Of a stretch of DNA of 64,000 nt, positions 24,296 through 37,505 are shown piece after piece; the first letter of the stretch is position 1, and every line of letters starts with the position of its first letter. The DNA comes from Callaeas wilsoni (lineage: Eukaryota; Chordata; Aves; Passeriformes; Callaeidae): contig VWPU01001247.1 in NCBI GenBank assembly GCA_013398955.1, positions 124,712 through 188,711 of the forward strand. Reading direction: 5' to 3'. Both the position numbers and the translations under genes were made by a program. The notes under the pieces are model-generated. The model did no database searches, was not told the DNA's origin, and saw only the letters and a list, made by a program, of their open reading frames with translations.

Positions 24296-27200
24296 TAGTA
24301 GCCTTTTTATTTGGTCAATAACCATTGCCTGTGCCACAGAAGACGTGCAAAAGGAGTGAGCTCAAAAGCCTGTTTGGTGCAGGGTTGGAGGTGAGTAAAG
24401 CAAGGGACAGGTTTTGTGAGCTTCACCAAGGTCCCCTGGCCCAGCTGGGGATGTTACTGCGTTAGCAAAACAGGGGCAAAACCTGGTAGGACACAAGAGA
24501 AAACCTTCCAGCCTCAACAGCCCCCCTGAAGAGACCTGGGAGAGCGTCAGTGCCTGTGGCTAACAGGACACAGCACCTCTTCTGTGGGTTTTCCATGCAC
24601 CTTCACACCCCAGAGCCTGGAGAATGTTTCTCTGCCCAGTTCTGCCCTAACCACTGTATAAACAGACCTCTAGGGCATCTCTGCAAGCTCGGAGCCACAG
24701 CATTCCCATTTGCATCTCCTGAGTAGTTCAGCTTGCACCTAATCTTTCTTTCTTCCTCTGGAGTGAGAAAGAGTTCTGTCTGTATTAAGACGGCAGGATC
24801 AGGCCCTTTTATGATACTTCCAATATAGAATAATTAAAGCAAACTAAATGAATAATTCCAGCAGATGAAAATTAACTCAGCCACATGGGCAGATAAAAGC
24901 ATCTCCTGTTATTTGAAGTGTCTGTAGAGCTGCACCTTTAAACACCATGGCAACCAATACCATTACTGAGTTCTTTTTTAGCTCTCATTTAAAATGTAGG
25001 AAAATTGATGCTTTATTCGCTCTGAGTTTTCTTTTCTTTTTTTTAAATATGATAAAAAATTTGATTCGGGTATGGTCCTGCTTTTAACAGCTAAATCCAT
25101 TTTTCTTGCAACAGCTGTCCTCATCCTTCTGCATACAGCTTTTCCTTCTCTAGCTCCCTGCAGGTTGACCATTTAACCAGCACCAAACATTCCTCTCCAA
25201 GAGCCCCTTATCGATCTGTTTTCCACTCTTTAGCATACCCTTTCCCAGTTCCAAAGGCTGCACCTCCACCCAGGGCTGAAAGCCCATTAGTACATTTTCT
25301 TCTTGGCACCTGATTCTCTCAACAGTCCACAAATGCTGCGTGTTTTTCATCAACAAAACAATCATTCATTAGTCCTGTTTACTAACTTGGAGCAAGTATT
25401 CCCATGGCTAGGAAAAGGCAGTGCTGTACCCCCTTGCACACACTGCAGATGCGAGGAGGTGGTTTCTTTGGCACGATATCACACAGGTTATTTGTGGGCT
25501 TGCTCTGCCTGCTTTTGATGCCTTAGGATTTTAGCTTTTCTATTTTCATGTATCTGTAATCCTGCAATTCTTTAGCGTGTAACTCTGAGCTCCATACAGA
25601 GTGTTAGCTACTGCTTTTCCGTTTCGGTCAGACACAACAATTCCTCTCCAGGCCTGAGAATCAAGGACGCCTCACTGTCTCAGGCCCCGAGAAATGGAAA
25701 CAAAAGCAATTTGGGGGGGAGCAAACTGAGAGAATGGGACTGCACTGCCTGAAGCTGGAATTGGACAATTAACCTCTGATATGCACATGAACCAAACTTA
25801 TATCTGTCCGAAAAACGTGTGACTGTGTCCATCCTGGGTGCAGTCTCTGCGAGACTCCTGCACTGCCCAAGGTGCACCCTGTGAAGGTTTTTTAATAAAT
25901 CCCTGCCCTTTATCCTTTCACTCTGCCCAGCCTCTGCTCCAGGTCAGCCTCTCCAAGGCATCAGTTTGTACGTGCAGGTTACAGTCAGCCATTTCCTTTG
26001 AAACACCACTGCAGGCATCAGCAAACACAGAGATCTAAATTCTTCTCCCAGAAGATCTAGCTTTAAGCACAGTTAGGCTAAAACCCGGAATTACTGAATG
26101 GGATTCACCAGCCAAGTTAAGCATCTGCTGACCAGTCCCAGACACCTCAGGAAAGGCTAATTATTAACAACCTGCCCTGGGAACAGGCAAGCTGCCTCTC
26201 CATCACACTCTGCTATACACATCTGCACCACGGCTGCACTGGAGGTGTCTACAAGGAGTAAAAGGTGCATGAGAACTGCCAAAACAGATCAAGCCTCTGG
26301 TTTGCACAGGTCCTGCCACAAGACACCATCCAGGACAGGCTGCAGAAGGACACAGGAGCTCATGTTCTCATTCCAGAAAAGCTTCACCCGAGCCACTAAT
26401 AAAGTTTCATTTACAGCCTGAAGGATGGCATATGAGGCCCCTTCCATCAGCCTTTAGGATGCTTTTGCTACTGCAATTACAAGTCCAACCCCCTTTTATT
26501 CTTGCTGTATCTTGGCTGCAGTGGTGCTGCTCCAGAACTTAACCCCACTGTTTCCACTCTGCTTGCTGTCATTGTGTAACTGCTCACATCCTGCTGAAAA
26601 GGACAGAAATCTGCTGCAGCACTAAAATATACAGGAGGCAGTTTATACCAGAGTAAAGCATAAAAAGCCCCTTAGGTCCAGCTATGAGCTACAAGGGAGG
26701 CATCATACTTTTGAGTCAAACTGTTCATTAAATAAATTACTTATTCAATAAATTTAGCCCTCCTTCAGCTCATTAACTGTCTCTCCAAAAAAACATATTA
26801 ATTTTACAAGTTTGTTCATCACTCACAGCTGCTTAACATATTCAAGAATGCAGACAGCTCCCAAGGCACATGTAAAGAGAACCTAAACTGTTGGTGGCTG
26901 TTTGCTGCTCTGAGTTTACTGCTGTGTGCCAGGGGCTGTTGGGTGTCAATTCTCCCAGCCGAACTGAACATTTCTGATTAATCCTAAAATCTGTTTTGGT
27001 TGTTCTCGATACACGTTCTGTTTCATCAGATCCACAGAAAGAGTTTGTCTTTTCTTGAAAAATCACCTCAATTAAACTTTGGCCACAGAGGTGCCCGTGA
27101 ACAGTAAAATGGAGGTGGTGCCTCTGGTGGCTGTGGGACCAACCCTACTGCCTCTGACTTTCTGGGCAACATGAGGTGTATCATTTTACTGTCCTGCTTC

Positions 27201-30200
27201 AAGGTTAGAATGTATGAAAGATCTTAACTGTTGCATAAATCAGTTAGGATGATGCTTTGACCCTGCAAAACGCTAAGTAAACAGCAGATACAATTAATGG
27301 TGTTGAACATATTAAATCCATAATTCTACCTACCAACAAGTTTTATTCTGAGCCACCCTTCCATGGAACTGTTTATAGCAAACGTGTCAGCACAAAACTT
27401 TGAAAAGCTAGATCCTTTAGAGAAGTTTAAAATCAACAAATAGTTTCTGCGAGCTATTTTTGACGAAATTTGGCCTCACCAGCAAATAAGTTATGGCAGA
27501 GCTTATATAGATCTATTTTGTCCTCAAGACAGTTAAAAAACTGCTGCATATTCCATTATTTGCACTTTTCCACTCACTTAACATAAAAGTAATGAAATTT
27601 TCTACTCAATTCTGCACACTCTGAGTTAAAGCAGCAATGGCCAGCTCTGAGCTTTCAGCCCAAAAGACTAAAGTCACTCTTTGCCACCCCAGACAGAGCG
27701 ACAGAAATGTTCAGGGACGCAGTTTGCACTTGCTGGGCTGCCTGTCCTGCTGCCTGCTAGTAGAGAACACACCGTGCTTACCCAGTGGGAGTGCTGACAC
27801 AGGGGTTACTGCTGAGTTCAGGTACTGATAGAATATTTTCCCACCACTGCAAATATTTTTCAGGAAACACCACACTGGTGCCGTGAATACTTGATCAGGC
27901 AGGATCAGAATATGGGGAAGAAAATTAAAATCAACACCACTTTAGATTTTCTCTTGCCTTCAGCTTCCAGGAAATCTGGTTCTACTGCATGCCTGGACTA
28001 AGAGCACAGCACTTAACGCAGCTCCATTCCAAGATCAAGAAAATTCTAAGGTCAAGAAAGAGTGCTGGGTGAGAGCTAAGGATTTTCTTTGAATGGCTGA
28101 GTTTTTGAGATTTATTAGCAGTTATCAACAGGCTGTTGGATTGGTGTGGGCTATGCTAAACACAGGGACAGGAAAAACAACTTCATCTTTGCTGCTGGAA
28201 CAGCCACGGCCAGTCAGAGCGGGATTACCTCGGAGCCATCTGCCTCCTGATGGCACTGGTGACATGGAGCTGAACTAACATTTTCAGTTGCCATAATTGT
28301 CATCCACAGTACCAGTAACATTTTTTCAGCAACAGCTTGTTTACCAGATGAGCTATTGCACCCATCTACCAGCAGCATTTTAAATTTGTTGTTAGCAACT
28401 TTTTTTTTAATGTCACTTGACTGAGTGACCTAAAATATGTTTGCGGCCACGAAATGTACACACAGATGCATTATTAGAAAAGATTCTAAAGAACTGAAGA
28501 AAATGAAATATTGTACTATAAGCCAAAATGCAATCTTCACAGACCTTCTTATTAAAATCTGAGAAACAGCCTTTTTAGTACTATTCCTTCTACTGATATA
28601 TGGAGAAGTGCCCAGGATAGCACATTAACTCCCAGAGCCATGCACTTGGTTGTTTTCATGCCAGGAGCAGCACTCTTCCTCCCCCAGCCGAGCAATATAC
28701 GCTGCATTTACATCTGTGATATTGCCTGCACTTATGAACACTTGGCCAAATTTAGCCCTGAAATAAATATGTCATTGCAACTGAAAATCATCGAGCCTGC
28801 CTGTCCAGAAAAGAATTTGTCCTTTTGTCCTCAGGGATGCGTTTTGTTAGAAAGTCACATGCTTTCATGGAGCTGTCCTTCACCCCTTCACAGGGGAAGT
28901 AGGAAAAAACCACAGCTCTTGCTGACCTCTGTATACAGCTGGCCAAAAACTAAGGTGTCTGATAAATCAATATCTGTTAATAGCGAAACAAAGCATGATA
29001 TCCCCTGGATTTTTCTTCCTGAAGAGAAAAGAATTTTGACTAAAATAAAATTTTTATTCTGAATTTATTTTTATTTTGTGGAAACAGGAGCAAGGAGCTG
29101 CTTGGGGATTTAGTTTGAGGATTTTGCATTTGCAATTTACAGGAAAGTTCTATCAAAGGAATTCCCATTACAAAGGCAGCACAAATGAATAAACAAAAGC
29201 CACAAAATACAGTAAGACAGCCCTCACTTAGCTGATCCAATGTAACTTACCATAAAACCCACACACTATCTTGCATAGGTGAAAAAGATCAGTTTAAGTA
29301 AAGTCAGCTTCATTACAACTTGCTGACAGCTCTATTATGGTGTACATATGTTTTGTAGCACAGAAACTCAAACATTGCTGATGTGTCCACACTTTTCATG
29401 TACCACATTAACATGCAAGTCAATCATCCAGAATCACTTCTGCCATCATGAACAAATCAGATGAAGTTTCATTACAAAGATATTTCTGTAATAAATAATT
29501 GACACCCACAGAACACAAAATATTCCATCCTTTGTTGTAGACCTAAGCTCTGCAGCTGCCCTTGATGAACTCCACAACTGCACTTAAACTGAGTAGAAAA
29601 CTTCCCATAACCAATTAAGACTTGTATGCCCACATAAGTAATAAACCATACATCAAGTGAGGTAAGACAGTGCTGAGATTTCACAGGGGCACGGGGAGAA
29701 CATAAAAGGTTCTCTGCTTTCCCCTCGTTCCTGCTAATACCTACTTCCACAGTAACTCCTTACTCTCTTTCAATGCTTTGCAAAATAAATGTGGTTTAAG
29801 GAATTTCCAAGATATAAATTGCAAGAGGAAGTCTTGGACATGCCATTAAGGTACTATTTGGCCCTGCTGGCTCCATTATTTCTCCAGAAGGAAGCATATC
29901 TCTCAATAAAAAACCTTATTATTGCCAAGATGCCTCACCCAGGAGGTCCTTTCTAGGATGCTTGTGATACAATGATGTGGAATGCAACGTGATGGCATCA
30001 GCAACAACAGAAAAAAGGTATTTACTAATTTCCTTTTGGGCTCCAAAACACAGGCTGGGCTGCCAGAAATACTGCGTTAGACAGCTCCCAGCCTTTGCAT
30101 TCACACACTCTAAGGGTGTAAGAAGGCAGAGGGAGGTTTGTGGATACAACTGGGAAACAAATCACCAGCATCTCCCAGGCTGGGCACACGAGGAAGGGGC

Positions 30201-31177
30201 CAGCTCCTGTGGGAAAGGGAATCCTCTGGAGACAAGTCAGCTCCTGTGAAGAGCAGGGTGAGGGGCTGAGACATCCCCCTCACCTCCAGAACGGGATGAC
30301 ATGGGTCTGGTTCTGCCCAGCTCTGCAGCTCTTTGCGCCAAGGCGGCCCGGCGCCTCGGTGCCAGCAGCATGTCAGGTAATTTACCTGCCTATTTCCCCA
30401 TCTTCTGTTCTTCTTTTCCCCTTTTAAATCATTCTCTCAGCTTTCTGCTGCACCATCCTCACAAACAGCCCTGAGGAAAGGATCTCTTCGCAATGGGATT
30501 TTCTGCCCTGACAGCTCACTATAAAGTTCCTCATCAGCCTGGCTCCATCGTGCCTGTGCCACTTCACATCACAGCTTAAACAATAGGAATAAATCACGTA
30601 AATGAAAATATGCATCCTGAAGGCCTAATGCAAGCGATTTCATCCATTTTAAGAGTCACCAGCTGTGATTTACCTTAGAACCTTGCTTCCGCCTTGAGGG
30701 TGCCTCTGAAGTACCCTGTGACTAATACCCCTATTTTTAGTTTTGTAGCAGAAGCCAAGGAGAAATTAAAGAAATAAAATGGAAAAAATAATGAGAGCTC
30801 ATTTCAGCTTATAATGGTATTTTCTCAGGTGACTAAACATTCATTTGACTTTTGGTAGTGTTGAATTTGTTCTCCATTAGGGCAAATATGATTTGGAGGC
30901 TAGCTTGACCTCTGAAGTGTAGAACTTTCCTTTATCTTTATTGCCAGCTTCGGTTATTTATCAGGTCAGTGTGAGTGCCCAGATTCCAGGAAAACTGAGC
31001 AAAGAAATGAAATTAGCACTGAAGACAAACACAGTCAGAGAAGCTGGCTGTTGACTCAGATGAGCAATTTCTTTCAGACTGTCACTAGCCTCAATACAAG
31101 ATGAGATGCCTGTCAGAGTCCAGTATCTGTCATCTAAAGATTCATTTCACTGAATGATGGGAATAAGAAAAAGCTTC

Positions 31178-31200
31178 TTTTTTTTTTTTAAAAAAAAAAA
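31178..31200. repeat. T12-A11 homopolymer palindrome
   Basis: Twelve T are followed directly by eleven A, forming a perfectly self-complementary tract. It is flanked on the left by AAAAAGCTTC and on the right by GAGTC. Abutting T and A runs can arise from tail-to-tail poly(A) insertions or from replication slippage. No retroposon body is visible on either side. Confidence 0.9.
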
Positions 31201-34200
31201 GAGTCTAATCTGGAAGAATTTGCAATAAGTTTTCACATATACCTGCTCCTTCTTGCATCATCTTACAGCATTCAGCTTCCATAGAAATCTTTAGAAAAAA
31301 TCTAACAAACCCTAGGATACATATTTTTAGGAACTAAGATTGCTGTGAAAAACACATTTATTAATAAATTTCATGTAGAAGAAACAAATGTTCTTCTTGA
31401 AAGGCAAAGTCAACTCATACTCTGAAGGTGGACAGCTTATTCTGTCTGTTCATCTGTGAAAGAGAGAAAAAGAGGGACCCGTTTCAGATTCTCTGTGAGA
31501 AGATGACAGATTTTTATGATTCGGATCAAAATATTTCTTTATCTCCCCAGCAGGTCTGAGGCCACATATTGGGTGTTGGCTGCATTAAGGTTTAAACATG
31601 CCACAGCTTTTCTCTCAGCACTGCTCACACTACCTTTGTCCCAGCCCTGCTGCAGTCTGCCAGGAAGTCTGAACCCATCCACAGGGGATAAGAGATTTTG
31701 CTAACTAGAGCATTGCTAACTTATTTAGCAAAAAGTCATCCAGGACAAAGACCTTGCTTGAGTCTGTTTTGCTGAGAGTTTGTGTTATGAAGGGAGAGAC
31801 TAAAGTGGGTTGGAAAGCTATTAGTAATCCTGCCTCTGTCCCTTGAGAAACACTCAGATTCAACAGGGCTAAGAAGCTCTGTGATACAAGTAAAAATGGT
31901 TTCCAGCTGCAAGGAAAAGAAAAAAAAAGAGCGGAGCCCAACTCCGGCTCTGTCAGTGGGAAGTGCTCCATTTAGCAAATTCAATTCTTAGAAATGCAAA
32001 ATGCAAACTATAATGCTCCCTGTTGAATAAACGGCACAATTGGCTACAATTAGCCAGCCTATATGAAAACTGACGTTTTTCCCAGGAATACCTCTTATAA
32101 AATTAAGGATTTTTGGTGGTTATTTTTTCACAGATCACAACGGGAATTTCTGCACTAGTGAAAGGTGCCAAAAGCAGCTGCAGATAGTCAAATCCAATTT
32201 ATTCCTCAGCATGAACAGAGTAGCAGCAATGCAAGCCTCTGCAAACATGCTTTGAAAACGTCCTTGAAAGAGCCATTTCCAGAGGTGACCAGGGAGTTGC
32301 AAGTCCCAGCTCCATAAACATCAGCCTCTCACAGGGCTTTGCCCACAAGAGTGTCAAATGCAGCCTTTGCAGGGCACAGATGTGCTCACCAGGGAATGGG
32401 GTGAGGTCACAGCAGATTTCATCTCAAGGGGAACAAGGAAAAGGCGTTTTTCAGGCTCTATCCAAATCTGCATGAGAAGGTCTCCTGCAAGTCAGGCACT
32501 GCTGGTGGACCAAGGATCCCAGCTGCCACCTGGGCAGCAGGGTGACAAGCTGTTCCTTGCTCCCTGCCACCCTCACTCAGCTCGGGGTGGGGGGAGAGGG
32601 GCTGGAAGAGGGGACTTTGAGTGTGAAAGGTAGAAAAGCAATCGTCTTCATTAACTGAAAATAAATGAAGGAATGTAAGGAATGATTTCTGGATAGCTGT
32701 GCTTCTCTTAGTACACATTACTTACCTGCTGGCCCTGCTGTTAGGGCTCAGTGCTTCATTTAGATGTAGTGTTTTCCTCTTTTTTTTTTGAGAAGATACT
32801 TTCCTATCAAACTTCTAACTCCACTCTACTCCATTCTCTGTGAATCCCAGATCTGCCTTTGTTCTAGCACCACGAGTAGTAAAGGAAGGATGACTTTGAC
32901 ACTGTGGTGTGTCCCTGTGCATCAAATACACCCAGCTGTGCTGCTGATTAATAGGTAACACGCAGGCTTCTTTGGCAAAGTGCTGCTCACAGGAGCAGAG
33001 GTGTTTTGTAATTAATGCTGAAAGGATAAGGGGGATCAACCTGACTGCTGCACCAAGGGCCAATACATGACAGAGCTTTGTTTGGGTTTCCCAATTAGAT
33101 AGTAGAGAAATTAATTTTCTCAAAAACATCCTATTTGGGATGACAGGAATGACCCTAATGACTATTTCGGCCTCTTTTTCCAATGCAGCACAGCAGTCCA
33201 CAGAGCAGTAAATGAGAGGCAGAGGGTAAGATACCCTTCTCCAAGGGCAGACTCTAAAAGATCAGGACCACAGCAAGTCCTGCAACTGAGGTATTCACTT
33301 TTTTAATCCCTTTCACTGAACTGAGGATTCCTCCCATCAGGAATTCCTTTCTATGAAAACACTAATTTCTTGTCTTTTAAAAAAAATTAGTCTGTGAAGG
33401 CAGCTATCTTGCTCTGGGTAGGATTTCAGCTTTTGATAGCTGCTCTTCCACTTACTTAACAATGTAAATTATAGTCACAGTGTCATGTCTTCATTCCACC
33501 AGTCAAAGGATTTTGCCTCCCACAATGAATTAGAAAATGCACATTAGGAAAAAGCTGGCAGACAGATTATTGTGATTATCTTAACAGCAGGTATTTAAAG
33601 CTCATTGTCACTAAAGCTTCTTGCCAATGCCCGAATTCTTTGCCACAGTCGTAAGGTCTGTGCTGCTGGGACGTTGCCTTGACAGACATCACCTCCACTG
33701 GTGATGCTTCTTGTTTGGACTCAGTGAGTGCAGCTCAGCATGCGCTGAAGCAGTGCCACGGTGACATGGGCTATTCATGGGAAGGAGACGTGACCTGCCA
33801 TCTGCTCATCCTGTATTTTACGGTCTTTAAATTGCACTGTAATAATTTCCTGGCTGTCATCCTGGAAGGAGACGCAGGCAGCGTGAGTTCAGTCAGCCAG
33901 CAAGGCGGAGGTGAGCAGAGCTTTCAGGCATTAAAGAGGAGAATTATTCAAGCATCAGGTGCTGGAAAGATTCTTTCATCTTATACATGGCTAAAATGAG
34001 AGGAAAGGAATTATTTTCTGGCCTCCGGCTTTCTCCTCAATGTTTGCTCACTTTGTACCATATGAGGTGTTTCTGAAGAGGACACTCAGTGGACAGGGAC
34101 TGGTCTGGATCCAGCTCAGGAAAAGCACAATGAGAGAGTGAAATTACTTGAAAAGGGTTGAAAAAACAACTTCCCATCACTCAAATATCTGGAGCTTTAA

Positions 34201-36231
34201 AATTCTGAAGCTGTAAAGCATATAACAAAGTACAAGGTAGTTAAGGGCCAGCTTTGATCACAGGAATATCATCTTGCACCTGAGGTTTTGAATAAGAAAG
34301 CTGCGCCCCAGGCACAGCTCCAGGGAGTATGTGACACAGTGGCCTCTTGGGTGCGGGAAGTTGAGCTGGTCAGTGGCTGCTGAACACAGACATCAGGTCA
34401 AAAAGGCAGTGGGAAGGGCAGGACATGAAGGACTGATGCGAAACAAGAGGCAGCCTGTTTGCCTCTACACAAGGCTGCAGTGGATGCAGACAGGAGGAGC
34501 CATGTGCTCCCAGCAGTCCTCCAGGCAGGGGTTAGCATTCCCAAGGGTGGGGGGAATATATCTTAAAGGGAAAATAGTGGTCAAAGACTGAAGACAGACC
34601 AGATTATGATTTTTGCTGTTTCTATTATTTTTCCTTATTGAACAGATTAACAGCAATTATGAAATCTCAAATGCTAAAGGTCAAATTTTTAAAAAGAGAC
34701 AAGAATAAAAAATGAGCCAGCTTCCAGGGGAACACAGTGTTATTAACAGTACAGACAAAGCAAGCAGTGGAGCAAAGCCTAAGGAAACATAGGATGCTGG
34801 CACAAGGTCAAATCATTTGGGTTTCCTTTAATTTTTTAATTTCCTCTCCTCTCTGTGAAGGCAAACTGTCGTATTTAAGGATGAGAAAGTATTTTTGTTT
34901 GCTTATCAGAGAGACTGAAGGTTTCTCAAGGCGTCTGTCCAGCAGTGGTTAAGCACACCTCCCTGCATGGTCCATCAGTTGCTCACACGTGTCTGTCCCT
35001 CAGTAACTCTTGCCTGGTGTAGTCCAGCACAGCACTGTGTGTGCATCTCCTCTCCAGCAACAGGGCAGGGCTCAGCCAGCTGCTCCCTTGGGGGCTGCAG
35101 CACCTCACACAGCTCTGTGCTGGGCTTGGAGGGAGCCAGGTTACAGCAAAGTCAGGTTTTAAGAGGAAGGAGAGGAAGGTGAGAGCTATGAGGCTACTGC
35201 TGTGCAGTTATGGATCTGGGACTGGATCCCCACGGGTGCCATCTCCCACAGCACGCCCCTCCTGTGGGTCCCCCAGCCAAGCAGTCACGATGGCAAATGC
35301 TGGCACTTGATTCACTCCTGCTGGGCAAGAATTTCATTTCAGTCAAATTAAGAGAAACGCAGAGGGAGAGCTCACAGGTTATTGCAGCTGGGATAACTCT
35401 TTACCTTTCCTTGCCAGAAATGTCAACACAAACAGGGTGAGCTATGAACTCAGGAGAGTTGCTGGTATTTGCCAGCTGGCTACATCAAACTTCGTATGAG
35501 ATGTGATAACAGACGTGCCACACTGCCTCCCATCAGCCAGCTCCTGTCAGCCTCATCACAAGTAAATATTAATGCTGTTTTTAAAAATTTATGTATTTAC
35601 CTATTTGTTTCTTCCTTTTTGGGAATCTGTCCAAAGAAACTGAGAGCAATTCTCCCTTTTCCCAAGATCCAGATTAAAAGAGATCAGAAGCACTTAAGAA
35701 TCCAATATGAGAGAGATTCAGACACTACAACATAGGAATCACCCGTCTTGTGTCTGATACACATTTAAAAAGCAAGGTGAAGGGGTGGTATCCAGTGAGA
35801 GATGCAAGCTAGTCTTTTCTGTAAGATGCAGAAGTGGTTGAGAGAGAGTGGTCTACAGCACAGAAACCCTTTCTCCAGTCTCCCCAGGACTAACCACCTC
35901 TGGCAGGCTCAAGGGCAGCAGGCCATACCCTAAGGGACGTATTGCTTTGTTCCATGTCACCATCATCTGAAGTCCTTGTCAGGACAGTTGAGTGTGCTCC
36001 CATGTTAATGACCAAGTAGCTTTTGATAGAACCTATTGTTTGAAATAATCCATTATTCCTGCATTCATTAATTTAGACATTTTAGCAGTAAAGGAAATTT
36101 ACAGTGGGATGTAGCATGATGTGTTTGTGCTTATATTCACAGAACACGCTATGGTGTATTTTTGTCTACCCAATAAATCACACAAACTGCTGCTGTGTCT
36201 CATGTACTCCAATATATTAAATGCAATAGTC

Positions 36232-36490
36232 TCTTTCATATTCTTCAGCACAGAGGAGGATCTCGCACTGGCTATGGAGATTGCTCCTAATGTCATTGAA
36301 AGTCAGCAGCCAAAAATCCCTGAAGTACTGAATGTCACTGGCAATATTATGGTACATGGACAGATGAATATGATGTCAAGCTCCGTGTCTGCTCCAGCAG
36401 CTGGAAGAAAAGCACTGTGTGGAGAACAGAAGCCTGTGCACGATGGTGGCTGCGCAGCAGAGGGATTCCTGGAGCTGCTCCCATGATAAC
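36232..36490 (+). other. Open frame behind an acceptor-like tract, unproven
   Basis: TCTTTCATATTCTTCAG, ending at about 36249, resembles a 3' splice site. A frame then runs open to a TAA at 36487, beginning with a Glu/Asp-containing segment (TEEDLALAMEIAPNVIESQQ) of ordinary protein composition. No donor, domain or family is recognised, and the frame becomes less protein-like after about 36390. It could be an exon of an unrecognised protein, part of a long non-coding RNA, or chance. Confidence 0.12.
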
Positions 36491-36794
36491 TATTAAACCA
36501 CAAATCCTCATTTTACAGCAATGCTAGATAGTTTTCTAGGAATCATCCCTTAGGAAATGAGGCTATCTCATCAGCAGTGCAGAACTGGCTACTCTGTAAA
36601 GCCATATTGCTGTTCTGAAGTACCGGAGAGCTACCGCCGCTCAGAGCACGCCAGGCTCACCCAGCAGAGCCTGGTGCTGCTCTCCAGAGCACACGGCCCC
36701 CGTGCTGGTTCCCTGCCCCTGGAAACAGCCCCGCGACTTCACAGGAACCAGAACTGGAGCGTCAGCCCTCCCCTCACGAAGCCCTCGGAGAACG

Positions 36795-36832
36795 GTGCCT
36801 TCATACACCCACCATCGCGTGTATGAAGGCAC
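36795..36832. repeat. Perfect 14-bp inverted repeat, 10-bp spacer
   Basis: GTGCCTTCATACAC (36795-36808) is the exact reverse complement of GTGTATGAAGGCAC (36819-36832). The spacer of 10 bases contains CpG. Perfect 14-bp arms this close are unlikely by chance in any given place. It could form a cruciform or RNA hairpin, or be the product of a templated replication error. It lies about 260 bases before the 20-bp minisatellite. Confidence 0.92.
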
Positions 36833-37093
36833 TTCTTCATTGCATGGAGGACAATGTCTGTGGAGCCACCAGCCGTCTTATCTGATTCATGCCTGAGCAG
36901 AGGTGGCAAAACACCTTAGGGACCGGTCCCTTCCAGCGGGATCCCCTGTCAAACACGAGCGACACATTCCCCCAGCCTGACCATGGCGCTCCGGCAGGAG
37001 AGATTACGGGGACAAAAGGTCCGCCTGTCATTTACATCAAATTCACCCAGGAGAGAAGCCAAGTCCGAAGACGGAAGCCCGTTGCGGAGCAGT

Positions 37094-37505
37094 CCCCGCA
37101 CAGCCCGCAGTCTCCCCGCATGACCCGCAGCCTCCCCGCACGGCCCGCACCCTCCCGGCACGGCCCGGCCCGCACCCTCCCCGCATGGCCCGCATCCTCC
37201 CCGCCCGGCCCGCATTCTCCCGGCACGGTCCGCATTCTCCCCGCACGGCCCGCAGCCTCCCCGCACGGCCCGCACCCTCCCCGCACGGCCCGCATTCTCC
37301 CTGGCACGGTCCCCAGCCTCCCCGCCCGGCCCGCATCCTCCCCGCACGGCCCGTATTCTCCCCGCCCGGCCCGCATTCGCCCGGCACGGTCCGCATTCTC
37401 CCCGCACGGCCCGCAGCCTCCCCGCAGGGCCCGCATTCTCCCGGCACGGTCCGCATTCTCCCCGCACGCCCGCAGCCTCTCCGCACGCCCGCAGCCTCCC
37501 CGCAG
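37094..37505. repeat. 20-bp GC-rich minisatellite, about 20 copies
   Basis: The unit is CCCGCAGCCTCCCCGCACGG, with variants CCCGCATTCT, CCCGCACCCT and CCCGCATCCT in the first half and CCGGCACGGT in the second. One copy is 21 bp (near 37300). Recurring blocks (CATTCTCCCGGCACGGTCCG) start near 37211, 37372 and 37432, the last two exactly 60 bp apart, showing a three-unit higher-order repeat. Because 20 is not a multiple of 3, every frame cycles through the same 60 bases and the unit contains no stop. This explains overlapping open frames of 146-269 codons on both strands, rich in Pro/Ala/Arg on + and Arg/Gly/Cys on -. I do not regard these as genes. The minus strand is G-rich with GGGG runs and could form G-quadruplexes. 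Confidence 0.95.

Larger units (their letters stand above)
23100..36230. other. Non-coding single-copy DNA, repeat-poor
   Basis: About 13 kb with no supported gene and almost no recognisable interspersed repeat. Frames up to 145 codons occur on both strands without domain signatures. Local features are a 27-bp duplication near 24270 and the T12A11 palindrome near 31190. Such long repeat-poor sequence is typical of a bird intron or intergenic region. Confidence 0.55.

Noticed and set aside
27888..27903. TGGTGCCGTGA string resembling a retroviral primer-binding site
   Set aside because: There is no LTR end upstream, no gag or pol frame downstream, and the match stops after about 11 bases.
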